From positions 16,768,713 to 16,832,712 of the forward strand of contig CM035234.1 of assembly GCA_020226215.1 (NCBI GenBank): 64,000 nucleotides of DNA, read 5' to 3'. The notes beneath the pieces are model-generated. The model saw nothing but the letters and a program-made list of their open reading frames with translations. It was not told the origin of the DNA and did not search any database. Position 1 is the first letter of the stretch. Each line of letters opens with the position of its first letter. A program made the translations under genes and the position numbers. Origin of the DNA: Sindora glabra. Its lineage: Eukaryota > Streptophyta > Magnoliopsida > Fabales > Fabaceae. Positions 49,846 through 62,770 of this stretch are shown one piece after another.

Positions 49846-51264
49846 AAATTTAAATATTCAATGCTATTATTATATAATTTATATGATCATATATGTGGAA
49901 AATTAACTTTTTATAATGAATTCATAATTATATGTGCTTTTTGATAGGTTTGATCATTATTAATGATTAAAAGAAATAATTAAATTGAGAACTCAAGAAA
50001 ATAATCTAAATACGAAGACACTCCACCTCATGTGAAGTAAGATTGAACTTTTTATATAATTATTCAAGAAAATAGAATTTATATAAATAAATTTACTATA
50101 AAACATCACCCTTTATATATTTTCTACGATAGGATTTCTCCCTTTTTTCTTAATTCTTAGTTCTTAGAATTTAAATTAATTATTCATAGAAGATTAAAAC
50201 TTGAGAGATATAGTTATTTCATTTTAATGAGTTATATGAAATACAACATAATATAAGTTACGAATAGAAAAAAATTAATATTTAAAAGGCACCCATCTCA
50301 AGTATTTTTGGTTCCATTAAAAAAAAAATACTATCAGATGAAAAAGGGAACATACTAAAACATCTGTTTTGAGGTGATTTTCAAATAAGGAAAATCATTT
50401 TAATTTCATTTATTTCTTTTGTTGAAAATAATTTTTATAAAAATATTGATTAAAAAATTATTTTTAGATTTATATTGTGAATAAAAGAAAATTTTTATTT
50501 GTAATAAAGAATTGTCTCAACCTTTTTATATTTAATATTAAATATATAAAATATATTTTATTTTAATATTTTATAATTATATTTTATAAAAAATATTTTT
50601 ATTGAAATAATCAATCTCCCTATCTATTATTGCCAAGAAATGATCTAAGTCATGGTAAATAATTTGATTTATCACCAAATGATCCTATAAGCTTTCAACT
50701 TGAATCAAACAGAAAAGGATAAATAAACCCGATAACAATATAAATTATATGTACCTACATGGCTAGAGATGTTGCTTCATATTCTTTTTAACATTTTACT
50801 TAATTTCACCATTATTAATGGGGTTGGCATAATGGTAACAAATCACAACTTCATCTCAAAAGTTATTCGATCTAAAGAAGCATTAATTTGTTGCAAATTA
50901 AAATTTCACGTAATTAAAATCAAATCTAAAAATTTAGACATTAAATTCTAAATGTAATGCTTTTAAAGGATATTAAATATTATTTAAATTAAAAACTGTT
51001 AACTTTTTTTGTGGAATTTGTAATTAAATAAAATATTTTTTTATTTCTCTTCTAATTATTTTTTATTTTTTACAATCTTTAAATCTGAAAATAATTTAAC
51101 AAAATCAAATTCAAACAAATCTTAAGTTCGAGGCACGTGAAGGGAGAAAACTATGTATTTTTTTTTAATTTCTAAAGGTCAAAAAATTAAAAACCCCAAG
51201 AATGTCTTGAATCAATATTTGATATATTATCCTAAAAGTTAATTCTTCCGCTTAAAATCATAAT
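49846..51264. other. AT-rich intergenic DNA with another MITE-like stretch
   Basis: 50352-50622 shows the family M interior words (TTTAATATTAAATATATAAA, TTTTAATATTTTATAATTAT) with a recognisable right end but a weak left end. No gene is visible; the 60-codon frame at 50769-50951 has no protein-like features. Confidence 0.4.
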
Positions 51265-51320
51265 TAATTTATTTGGTAAAGTTTATTGTCTATTTCCATT
51301 ATATTATAGTCTTAAACTCT

Positions 51321-52195
51321 ATTTTGCACAAATTATTGATAAATTAATTGATAGCTAATAATTAATCATTAATAACTTAACTGATAACTAAAAGTTAATA
51401 GAATAAATTGACTGCCTATTTTATAAAATTAGTAATTGAATTAGTTAAAAATATAAAATAATATAAATGGACATCTTCATACAAATAAATATATAAATTA
51501 AGTTAAAAGATAAATTATATTTTTTAAAAATTAAATTCTAGTAATCCGATTAAGATTTTTAAAATAAAAAATATAATTACCTAAAATTTAATTAATTATA
51601 TTTTGTAATCTAACATATTTATTTATTTACATAATTTTTATTTAATTATTATTTATAAAAAATATATTTACTTAATATATAATTTATTTTTTATAATATT
51701 ACATATATATTTACATGCATATTTTTATATAATTATAGTTTAAAACAAGGATATAATTTATTACAATTGAATTAGTTATAATTTATGACATCATATATTT
51801 ATTTATTTAGTTACTTAATTTTATTTATCTATGATTTGCAATAAGAAAATAATTACTTGAAATTTAATTAATTGTAATTTATGATATCTGATATTTATTA
51901 ATTAATTAATTTACTTGCTTATTTTTATTTAATTATTTATAACAAATTTATGATATTATTTATTTATTTACTTACTTATTTAATTTTTATTTCATTTATT
52001 ATTTATAATAGAAATATAATTATTTATCAAGATTATGAGTTATAATTTATAAATTATAAAATATTCAAAATAATTTGTTAAATTATAATTTATTTTTTTG
52101 ATAAATAATATGTAGAATACCTTTAAAGATTAATTTATAATTTATTAATCAGACCAATAAATTATAAATTAATTTATTTATTACATGAAACATAA
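51321..52195. mobile_element. AT-rich MITE-like element inside the duplicated locus
   Basis: Closely resembles 18908-19540 in the same orientation: TTGATAGCTAATAATTAATC, TTAACTGATAACTA, TTTATTTATTTACATAATTTTTATT and ACATGCATATTTTTATAT occur in the same order. It separates SINE-like sequence at about 51265-51320 from its apparent continuation at 52200, which suggests that it inserted into that SINE copy. Confidence 0.5.
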
Positions 52196-52199
52196 CCAT

Positions 52200-53800
52200 A
52201 AGTTTAAATTTTATTATCAGCAGTATGAGTGATAGACAATATGTAAGTAATAACATTATAAGCCTTCGAAATATTGGTGACTTGCCTTAGTTATAATATC
52301 TATAAAACAATCTTATTCTTGAAATTTTTCGTATTATAAATAATAATAGTAACAACTGTAATAACCATAATAAAGGTAAAAGACTTCTAGCTTAGATTGC
52401 ATTTAAAAATTTCAAAGTTCACGTCTTGGTAGTTGGCAAAAACTTGCCACTTCACCTTTAATTGAGGGATATCACTTAACTGGACTAGCAGAGTTCTTAG
52501 AGATTCATTTTTTTTCCTTTTTTTTTAATTACCAGCGAGAGCTTATTGCATTTATGTTTCAAAGCTAAAATGTGCAAAAAGTTTGAGACTAATTAAGGAC
52601 TAGTACTTTAAGATCCGAAAAATCTAATTAAAAGAAACATCGCAGATTTATTGAGAATTGTTAACAAAAATATAATTTTAAAATTTTTAATAAAAATAAA
52701 AAATTATTCTTTTCTTATTATTGATAATAATTATACTTAATATTATAAATAATATCTATTTTCTTATTCACATGTATTTTGATTCATCCATTCTATTTAT
52801 TAATTTTAAGACAAATGTAAGTTATATCATTATAAACTTTGCCAAACAAAGATTGTATTGACTTAATTTATAAATAATTATTTATCTATTTATATTATAA
52901 TTAGATACTTCACATAATAAAAATTAATATTATAAAATGAAAAAATGTTATTTTAAAACATATTTATAATTTAATATAAAATTAAATATTTTAAAAATTA
53001 TTCATTTTAAACAAACTATTGCAATATCTTTATATATGTGATAATAATTTTCATATAATGATAATTTAATTGTTATATGTTATAAAATAGGTCTAATATG
53101 TTACTAGAAAAGAACTCAATATTCATTAAATATTTAATGATTAAACCTAAATCCAAACTATTAATAAGTTTAATTTGAATACATCCCATTACGTAGATAT
53201 CTACCGATTTGGATAAGATTTGTAACATATGAATATTTTTGCCATCTTAAATTAAAGTTGGATGTGGTTGTTGTTGGTCCATGGGCAATTTCTTATACCA
53301 TGTTTATGTTCAAAGTTCCATCACATATTCACATGCTTAAATAATTCTATCAATGGATTTTTACTATATATTTGCATTCAGAGGTGCAAGCTGATGCTTC
53401 TGTGATGAAGAATGGAAGAAATTTGACTGTTGTTGAAATTCAGTTTGCATACTGGAAAGTTGATCTACCTTCTTTAACATTCCGGCTGCTAAGTTATAAC
53501 ATTTATTTTTCCGTTGAACGGATTCCGCCCTAACTCCGGCTGCTAAGTTATAACATTATTCATATCAATGATGGATTTATAATGTTACATTCTTATTTAT
53601 TATGCTCATTTATGGTGCTTTAGTTTTCTGTTGTATTGTAGTTTTTGGCAGCAAGTATGATATTATTAGACAGACTTTCATAATCTTCCATGCGTATATG
53701 ATTACAAAATGAGTGAAAATAACAGCCAAATATCTGCGAAAATTTTCGTGGCACAAGTTTAAAAAGCAACATGAATTTGAATCTAAGGCACTCATTATTT
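52200..53800 (+). pseudogene. Truncated duplicate of the acyl-CoA thioesterase gene (intron 2 to 3' flank)
   Basis: Sequence matches the thioesterase locus in the same order: SINE tail (52200-52320 with 21950-22080), middle of intron 2 (52388-52560 with 22122-22300), end of intron 2 (53255-53381 with 22550-22669), exon 3 (53382-53499 with 22670-22813), and 3' flank (53570-53790 with 22930-23110). The exon 3 copy still reads ADASVMKNGRNLTVVEIQF-like codons. It has lost the first bases of the exon and carries an 8-base and a roughly 14-base deletion that break the frame. The last 22 bases of the exon copy, CCGGCTGCTAAGTTATAACATT, are repeated about 54 bp downstream. Exons 1 and 2 are absent. 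Extra AT-rich DNA (about 52620-53230) interrupts the intron copy. Introns are retained, so this is a DNA-level duplication, not a retrocopy. Confidence 0.9.
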
Positions 53801-55250
53801 CATTGAAAAATATTTTTATATAAAAAATATATTACTTATATATATATATATATTAATGAAGTGGTATATTAATAGTTAGAGATATCATATATAGCAGAAA
53901 AGAATAGTTTTTTTTGTAAAGAAAGAATTTTTTTTTAAATTTTTTATATTTAATACTAAATAAATAAAATACATTTCCATATTTTAACATTTTATAATTA
54001 TTTTTTAATCAAAACAAACGGAAGTTGACTACTATCAAACCCAAACAAATTTAAAGTATTGGTATGGAGGACACTTATACTTGTGGTACTGACTCAATGA
54101 TATCTTAAAACGATGATACAATTTTATGTGCACTTACCTGTATGTGAGAAATTATCTGTTTGTTTTGTCAAAAGAATTTTTTTTTTTTGAAAAATCTAAC
54201 TAGTATAAACAAAAGAAGTAAGATATTATTTGTATACTTTGATTAGAAAATTATAATATCTCACGATATGATAGTGGTAAAAAGTAACTTTTCTTAAAAA
54301 ATAGATGATATTATTTTCCACCATATTCTTCACTTTTAATATTAAATAAATAGCATATTCATTATTACAAAAATGTAAAACAGACATCAAATATTTAACG
54401 AAAATCATGTCGATTTTTAATTGATGTTAAAAGGTTTAATAATATCAATTCTTTTATCTAAAATATCAATGTCATTTCTTTAGGAGAAATATAAAACAAT
54501 AAGATAAGTTGTTGATTTTTACTAGGCAATCAATGTTAAAACTAAATAATGGATGTTAGTGCAATTCGCCAAGAGGGTATGTTCCCTTTAGAAAAACCCC
54601 GATTTCCACTTATACACCCTTTTTATTTTGAAAAACTTTTCAGAACACTTTCTATTACAGTATTCACAATTTCAAACGCATACAAAACCTCCAAATGAAA
54701 CAGAAACTAACTCTACAATACTTCAATATCAAATATATATATATATATATATATATATAGAACAACCCAAATGAAATAGAAACCAACATTTTTACACAAT
54801 CCCAAATTCATCAATTGAATACATAACTCTAGTGAAATAGAAGTTACATTTCCGATTATACTATTTTTATACGATGATGACATTGAACTCAATAAATTAT
54901 ATAATACCTAGCAAGTCAAGGAGGAAAATATTGCACTATTGAATGTTGGCATATAAGCAGACCCAATTTCAAATTGCAAGAGAAAAATAAGCAAATAACA
55001 ATTTGGTAGTTACGACAATCATGCACACAAAAAAAAATGGTTTATTAGTAAAAGCACAATTACCTTTATGTTGTTTTAAATATTTTTCTATAACAAGAAA
55101 TTTAAATTCTTGTCCTTTCATCATGCTTATTTCTCATGTGAAACCTATGTTAACAAAATAGAAACAATTAACAAAATATAAACTAACAAGCAAGCAATTA
55201 GGTTTGTAGGCATAATTATAAAAATGAGAACTATAGTACCTTGAAATTGT
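53801..55250. other. AT-rich intergenic DNA, no gene seen
   Basis: 53925-54025 and 54158-54375 carry family M-like words (TTTAATACTAAATAAATAAA; TTAATATTAAATAAATAG), and a (TA)14 run lies at 54732-54759. 54590-55250 may belong to the downstream end of the CACTA relic, but no domain is recognisable there. Confidence 0.4.
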
Positions 55251-55429
55251 GCTAGGAAATTTCTTTGGAAGAATCATTAATTTATATTCCCTCACTATGA
55301 TCTTTTTGCACATAAAACTCTTCTAAATTGCCTTTATGATTAATAGTAGTGGTCCTGATAAGAAAGGATGTATATCTTCAATATTAGTGGCTATTTTCTT
55401 TATTTCCACTACTAACAATTTATCTCTTT

Positions 55430-57850
55430 CCTTGAAGAGCTATGGACCATTTCTTATCAACCAAGTCCACTACATAAAAACTTATTTTGCTTGAAATGTC
55501 ATTATGAATAGTTTGCCCTTATGATTCTCTTTACTAAGATCCATCAACATGAATCCAAACTCATTTACTTAAATTTTATTGTTATTCTCCATCCACTTAC
55601 ATTAAAATACAAGCTTTTAAAATTGGACATGAAGTTGAGCTCTAATATGTTATTGATGACCTTATAATATAACATCATTATGTAGGCAAAGTTCTTATAT
55701 TTAGCACTAGAGATATGTATTATTTGAATTACTATAGTGACATCACTATTTTGTATAATGCTTATCTTGTCTAATCGCTTTTTGTGGAAAGAATACTCAT
55801 TGATGTCATATTTATGATAAAATATGACCTTCATGCATGGCTTATAGGATAATCATCTTATAGTCTTGGAAATAATATCCAATGTTTGTGCCATCATTTT
55901 CTGCACCCAATTATAAAAGTTATATAATGAATGAGCGATTATGTTTAGCTTATACTCACTGCTTATTCCTACCATGATTGAACTCTTTGATGAGAGTGAT
56001 ATGTTTATCCATATAAAGCTCTAAATCTTTATTATTTTATAAGATATAAAGGTGTGCACAATGTGCACACATTTAATGATTTCATGACAAGGCTTGATAA
56101 GTTTGATAACATCTACATTTGGTGAGTATTTAGTATAAAACTCCATAACTTCATTAACTATGTACCTTTGAACAATGCATCTTTCAGGCTAATTTCAGTT
56201 ATGCATATACGCTTCTAGGATCTTCATATACTACTTAAATAAGTACATCCACCTCAACTAAATTGATCCATAAAGTTTTATCTCCCTTACTAAATACACA
56301 ACCATATGCACTATGATGTCAAAAAAGGAAGGTGGAAAATAAATTTCAAGTTGACATAGGTTAATAATAACATGACTTTGCAACTCATTTAAATCCTCTA
56401 GGTTAATAACCATAGCACATATTGCCTTAAAGAATAAGCAAAGTCTCATGATAGCCACTTTTGTATGTTTAGGTAATGTTGAATGGATAACCATTGATAG
56501 TTGCATTAAATTATGACAATCATGAGAGTTTAAATTGACTAATATCATGTTTTTCATATAAACAAAGCTTCTAAGATTAGAAGAATAGCCTTGGGGTATT
56601 TTAACACCATGTATAAACTTCTTAGATAAGATATAACAAGCTAGAGCAAATACATACATTAACCATTTTTTCTCCAATGCTAGTTTCTCTTGTATGGCTA
56701 TCTTAAACAAGTCTAGTCTAGCTTTGCTCTATTTTTTTTTTAATCATGCTTGATATGTTTAAGAGCATTCTAACTGGACTCTCATATAAAGCCATTGAAA
56801 TAGGTTAAAACCTATAGGTTATGAAGGGTTTGGGTAGGAGTCACGAGCTATAACTAACCTAACTTACAAAAGCTCACAATTCATGTGGGCTAGCTCATGG
56901 ACAAGCCAAATAGCTTGTGAATTTTTTTTATATTTTTAAATTTTATATAGGCCAACTTTTTTTATCCATATAAAATTATATTCCTATTTTGTATTTTTAA
57001 TTATGTAGGATTGTGTCATGAATAGTTTATAGATAATATTTTTATTTTCTAAGTATTTTATAACTTGTATTTTATATATATAATTTTTTAAGATTATATA
57101 TAAATTTAAAATGTATTGTGACTAATTTATGAATAAATATGTGATATTTTTTAATGATATTAATTTTTTATTCTTTAAAAGTTAAAAAATTTTAAAAAAT
57201 TAAAATTCAAAATTTAAAAAGCACTTGTAGGCTAATTCAAGCCTACAAGGATTGAACTAAGGCTTCCATCTCAGAGCTTTGTGAAATAGCTAGATGGGTT
57301 TGACCTGACCAATTTAACAATTGGCCTTTAGGCTGTTTTGGCCTATCCATTATATAGGTTTACTATCATATACATTTTTCTTCATATGTCTGGCATCAAT
57401 TTTATGTCTATAAACAAGTTTTTCTAATGTGAAAGATTGAATAATATGAACCTTTTTTTTTTCCAATGAAAATTTGCCACTTACAGGTGCATTGGATTTA
57501 TAAAAAAAATGATATTAATATTTTTCATTCTTTTGTGAACTTACTTCCTACTTAAAGGCACTAGAGTTGGTGCTTCCTTTGGTGAATTGTTAAAAATATT
57601 TCTTAACTTGCAATAGTTATGAAAATAAGGTAGAAATCTTCTATGACTGAGATATACTATTTTCTTTTGTGCTTTGGTTGATAGAAGCAAATTCCATTTT
57701 CACAAATAAGTAAAGCTGTTTAATAGACCCCTTTGATCCATTCGTGGATAGGTTTGCATAGACCCAATTCAGATGGACTAGATGAGACACATTTGTAAAT
57801 TTTATGGACCACAAATTCTCAAGTCCTAATCTTACAATTTCTAATCCATG
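55430..57850 (-). pseudogene. CACTA (EnSpm) transposase relic: Tnp2, DUF4218, DUF4216
   Basis: Read on the minus strand, the domains come in the usual order. The Tnp2 part has YANLSTNGSKGSI (about 57760) and LPICENGICF, then KIVYLSHRRFLP (about 57630), against the family CYMGHRRFLP, then VYRHKIDARHMKKN (about 57400), against LLRHNLDVMHIEKN. DUF4218 (56710-56258) has GVKIPQGYSSNL, LNSHDCHNLMQ, VAIMRLCLFFKAIC and CQLEIYFPPSFFDIIVHMV. This is followed by RWMYLF (about 56250), against RWMYPIERY. DUF4216 (55834 to about 55430) has YYKVINNILELNF and FYVVDLVDKKWSIALQGKR. Many stops and frame changes show it is dead, and I see no CACTA-type ends. A noncoding repeat interrupts it at about 56790-57365. 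Confidence 0.88.
56790..57365. repeat. Noncoding repeat nested in the CACTA relic
   Basis: It lies between the HxxDxxHxxKN part of Tnp2 (ending about 57370) and the next transposase segment (from about 56760), where the family protein is continuous. It opens TTAAAACCTATAGGTTATGA and ends CCTATCCATTATATAGGTTT, whose complement AAACCTATATAATGG resembles the start. The interior has GCTTGTAGGCTAATTCAAGC and GGCCTTTAGGCTGTTTTGGC words. Confidence 0.55.
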
Positions 57851-57855
57851 AACTT

Positions 57856-57878
57856 TTCTCTCTCTCTCTCTCTCTCTT
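57856..57878. repeat. (TC)11 microsatellite
   Basis: Simple CT run of about 23 bases at the upstream edge of the CACTA relic. On the minus strand it is read as an Arg-Glu run, which is not a protein feature. Confidence 0.9.
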
Positions 57879-57879
57879 T

Positions 57880-60800
57880 TGCTAAAAAAGCCTATTTTTC
57901 TCAAAAGGCCTAGTTTTTATTTTAGAAAAATGTTTAAAGTTTTTTCTTATTTTTCTTTCTTAATTAGAGTGAACTTCCCCTTAAGCACTAATGACAATAA
58001 ACTTGGAGAGTCATTGAATAATTAAAGATAAGAATGTTTTTACCTTAATTTGATGAGGAATTTGATGAGAGATTGATGCTTTCATTGCTATTCTTGAAGA
58101 GGAGGAGAGGGGGGTAAAAAGAAAAAAAGTTGTGTTAAAAGGCAAAAGGCGATGGTTGGCTAAAATGAGGAATAGTGTCCTTAAGGGCATTTTTAAAAAC
58201 TTTTCTTTGAATATTTTTTGTACTTATATACTCACTTATACTAACTCAAAACTTTATACTTTATAATTTTATTTAATTTCCTTCTTTAAATTCTCATAAA
58301 ATTCAAATTCTTACATTTATTAAATTATCAACTTTATTTTATTTCATAACTCATACACAAAATTTCTAATTTAATAGAATTTACTAGTTATTTCAATTTT
58401 CCCTCTTCACCAAATAAATTCTAATTTTCTTTATCCTAAAAAGTGTGTAGCATTCATCCTTGTTCCAAATTCCTATGTTTTGAAGAAAGTTCTTTAATCT
58501 TAATAATATCACAATAACTCACCAATTCTTATTGCAAGCTTACAAATGGCATAAATTATGTGGAAGCAATTCTAGTCATTCTCTAATATTATAGAGAATG
58601 AGTGAAAATGTTCCACAAATTTTTTTTTCATTTCTAAATGTACAACTAGAATATTAGAAAGTGAGAGGAAAATTTAAAGTCATTCAATGTACATTTAAAA
58701 CTCTTGACAATACAATTAGAGTTTATGTGAAAATTTATAGACAGATAGCAAATATTTAGAAATGTTATCGGGCTTTTTGAAACATCTCGTCCATTCCCTG
58801 AAAATGATATTAAAGAATAGATGAGATGTTTCAACAAGATTTGTAATAAAGGTATCATAGAGATATGTCATATGGAGAGTAGGAGTGATTTATAGGTAAT
58901 AAGAAATATAATAGAAATTGATTATTAATATAAAATTGACATGGTACATATCACCTTTTTTCAAGTAAGTTGACAATTAGCATACTATTAAACGTTGGTT
59001 AAGTTTGAAATTGATGTGTAAACTTTTTAAATTTCCTAGCAAAATGTTTGAATGGGTTTGGGCAATAGTTATGTACAAAATTGATGCCTTAAGTTTTTGC
59101 AGTTTCTATAACCTCATAAATACTATAAATTTAAACATTGGTTAAGTTTAAAATCTATGTGTTAAAGTTTGATTTTTTACTAGATTTTTGCAATATTTTT
59201 AGATGTCTATTACATTTAAAACCAACGTCATAGGCTTTCTTTTTTTTTAGTAATTTTAAATGCCATATATTTTTATGATTATTTAATAAAAAATTAGCAT
59301 TTTAAGTTTTTTGGATAATTTTAAAAAATGTTACCATATTTGAATAAACACCAGTTATATTTATGACTAATTATCTTAAGTTTTTAGATAATTTCAAGAA
59401 TGCAAATGTGCTAAAATAAATGTTGATATTAACTTTGAGCAATGTGATATCTATTTACAATTTTGTGATGATATACATGGTAGTAGTGAAAAGCAACTTT
59501 TTCTTTAAAATAGAAGATATTATTTTTCACTATTTCTTCATATTTAATATTGAACAAATAATACATATTTTGCTATTTTATTATTTTATAATTATATTTC
59601 TATGAAATTTTTTTTAAGTAATGCTATGAAAGATTTTTTTATTAAAATAAATAGACTTTAAGCATAAACGAAACGGTCTTAACCATTTTGTTATAAAGAT
59701 GGAGATGGGTTCACAATTATGTGTGGGATTTATTGTCTCTTCGAAAGTTAGTGTTGTTCGAAAGTCGTGGAGGTTAATAGTTGAATTTGGTATTATAATT
59801 GTTTTTTTTGGTCTAAGTTTGGCCTTTCTGTGGTCGAGGAGGAATGAAATTGCTTGTTAAGCAAACATTTTGAGTTATAAATAATAGTTTAAAATATTAA
59901 AGAAATATGATACGACTGTCTACAGAGGTCATATGAGAAAGATAGAAGCAAGAAAACTTTGGGGTTGCTGTTGAGAGTTTTCATTATTTTGTAATTTTTT
60001 ATTATTATGAATCTATTCTCATTTATTATTTTTCTTAACATTGGGAGTTTTTCATATTAAAATGCTCATATTATTATATTATTTTGATTAATTTAATTAC
60101 TTGATAATTGTTTATTGAAAAATGGGATATTTTTCCCATCAAGCTAACTAAAAATGGCAATAATATGTAAACTTAATAAGAATTATTCAAATTAATAAAT
60201 ATTTAATCATCAAATAGAATCTCAATTAGACTCATTATTTAATAGTTAGAATCAAACCTAACGACTATATATTTAATGAGATTTGAATCCCCTTTTAGAT
60301 ATCATTTGATTAGCATAATTAACCAATTATTTTCAATAAAAATAAATAATCTTAATATTTTTATTTTTCAATTAATTTTTTTCACAATTATATATTTTTC
60401 TATTTAAAGTGGGTTCAAAATAGCCAGGTTGAATTTACATTTTCTTAGCTAGTTTTTAATGGGTTCGAATTTTTAACCAACCATCTATTGTGAATTTTTA
60501 ACGAGTCTGAATTGGGTCAACCCGAATTTGAACCACTTTCGCTGCTGCACGGAAGCAAGATAAATTGAATGCTCAAGGCCAAAAGTCAGGTACTCACATT
60601 GCCATTCTTTTAAAATACTGCATATTTTTATGACTAATCATCTTAAAACAAAGTTTTTCTTTTTAAATTTGTTTATACAAATAGTGTATATAGATGGAGT
60701 GAATTTTTCCAATAGTGTAGCATAGATTTTTCCAATCTTTTAACATAATTTCTCGCTGGTTTATAGTGTATATAGATAGAGTCAATTTTACTTTTGAAAA

Positions 60801-60930
60801 TTAATTCAATATTCATGAACACTGCTATTGGAGCTCTTATTCACGTTGCAACTTAAGAATCATGTTTTCTAAAAGAGTAACCAAATAGAAGAATAAGACG
60901 GGAAAAAAATGGAAATAATGGATAGAATAA
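57880..60930. other. AT-rich intergenic DNA, no gene seen
   Basis: Contains a small hairpin (58777-58834), a family M-like stretch ending ATTAAAATAAATAGAC at 59656, a less AT-rich patch at 59690-59860 without a usable frame, and a GGGTTCGAATTTTTAACC / AACGAGTCTGAATTGGGTC-type degenerate repeat at 60405-60545. Confidence 0.4.
58777..58834. repeat. Compact hairpin, 20-bp stem
   Basis: TTGAAACATCTCGTCCATTC (58777-58796) and GAATAGATGAGATGTTTCAA (58815-58834) are complementary at 18 of 20 positions, around an 18-base loop. The stem could fold in either strand. It is short for a plant microRNA precursor, and no expression evidence is available. Confidence 0.6.
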
Positions 60931-60939
60931 AATTACTAC

Positions 60940-61150
60940 CAAGCTGTTAGTTCAATGAAAAATATGTTAGTTTCAAACATGTTTAATCAGATAGGTTTTA
61001 CCCATTAATGAACAAGGGTTCGAATTCCGAATGTAACAAATGTATAAATTGGTGGATTTGAATTGGATTGTTAACAGATAGATCATTGTTGATCAATTTA
61101 TTTAATTAAATTTTTATACAAATTATGGATTAACCAACACCTGTACATAA
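60940..61150 (+). mobile_element. Degenerate SINE-like sequence
   Basis: GTTAGTTCAATG at 60946-60957 resembles an A box and GGGTTCGAATTCC at 61016-61028 is a good B box, about 60-70 bp apart. The region between does not fold as a tRNA. Borders and target duplication were not found, so this could be an old SINE or a tRNA-like relic. Confidence 0.38.
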
Positions 61151-62516
61151 AGGGTGTGACCCAATATATTTATTTAACTATTATTGTCTTGTATTACTTC
61201 TATTATTATAATTTTTTCACAGCTATAATCTTTATTATTATTATGTTTTATTATCAATATGAGAAAATGATTTTTATTAATTAAAATTTTAAATTTACAT
61301 TTTTACTCCTATTTTAAATTTTCTATATACTATTATCACTTACTAAAACATGTAAACTTTTTTAATTTCTTGAAAGTAAGAGTGTATATAAGTTAGATCA
61401 AATTAAATTTTGTTAAAAATAAATTAGACACATATAAAAATTGTTTGATTTGACTTAACTTATAAAATTATTGCAATCTATATAACTCTAATTTGTCTAT
61501 AAACTATTCAAAGTTTAATTTAATTTATCATCTTATTTAAGCTTATAAAGTTTCACCCCTATTTTAGAAGGATACCTTTTTTGCATGTGGTTGACTTCCA
61601 CTGGAAGGATATGTTTTTATATAATATTTTATATTTGATATTTTAAAACTTATTTGATTATTTAAAAATAAATTAATTTAGATATATTATTTCACAATTA
61701 AATATACAAATGCTTAGCTCTATATTACAACACCAAATTAATAAAAATAAAAATTAATGTATTTACATTATAATAAAAGTAAACATGAATTTTTAATTAT
61801 CAATTTGTTAAATATTTACCTTAATTATAAAATAAAAAATATGAAGTGAATGAAAAATGAATATTCATGGACACCTATGGATAGGTCATGAATGACTCAT
61901 TTGTTAATAAATATATATTTCACCCATTTATCTAATCCGTTAAAGATGACGGATAAATTTGGATTAAATCCAAAGGTGGATGGATTGAATAAGTTTATAG
62001 GTATCTATCCATTTAACCATTCATAGGAGAAATTTGATGTTATAACCTTTAAATTATTATCTATCCCACTTAGTAATTCAAAAGAAAGAATAAAGAATTG
62101 AATTCCTTTTTAAAATAATTAAGAATATTTGTATGACCATAATCATTTTTAAATAGTTCTTTTTTTTATTTTATAAAAATTGTATTACTTTTTCTGAAAC
62201 ATTTTACTTACGATCCTTAATTGTATCGTTATAGAAATATTTTAGAATTTGTAATTTACATATTTAATTTATCTTACAACACCCTTACTCTATAAATGAG
62301 ACCCTAGATCGATGGAGTTCATCCCACCTCTCCTCAAGCGGAAAGTATTTCTAATACTATGACTGTGATTTTAATATTATTTCCATTTATATTTTAATAA
62401 ATTAAATGTTTAATATTATAGCTAAATTAAAGTTAAAATTTAAAAGATAATTTTCTTACTTATCAAAATATATAATATATAGTAGTATTAAAATTCTTGA
62501 TGAGATTAAAGTTCCG
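61151..62516. other. AT-rich intergenic DNA, no gene seen
   Basis: 61855-62035 is a degenerate repeat of GGATAGGT / ACCTATCC and GGATTAAATCC-like words. 62280-62345 is a short GC-richer patch (GAGACCCTAGATCGATGGAG). Nothing here codes for a recognisable product. Confidence 0.4.
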
Positions 62517-62770
62517 TCTATGTTGGTTAAAAAACATTTTTTTTCTAGAATATAATTATAAAATATTAAATTGAAAGAAAATATTTTATTTATTTAATTT
62601 TAAATATGATGAATTTGGAGAAGTAAATTTCTCCTTTTTAGGAAAAAATTTACTTTCATTCATTATTATAATCCTAAATATCATTTTTTAGTCCATATCT
62701 CACTCTTTCATTAATATACGTAAAAATAATATTTTTTTGAAAAGTATTTTTTAATAAAATAAATGAACCT
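62517..62770. mobile_element. AT-rich MITE, family M copy 3
   Basis: The left end is GTCTATGTTGGTTAAAAAAC. The complement of the right end begins GGTTCATTTATTTTATTAAA. The interior TATAATTATAAAATATTAAA and ATATTTTATTTATTTAATTT is nearly the same as in the 45445-45722 copy, followed by CATTAATATA and a similar right half. Confidence 0.52.
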
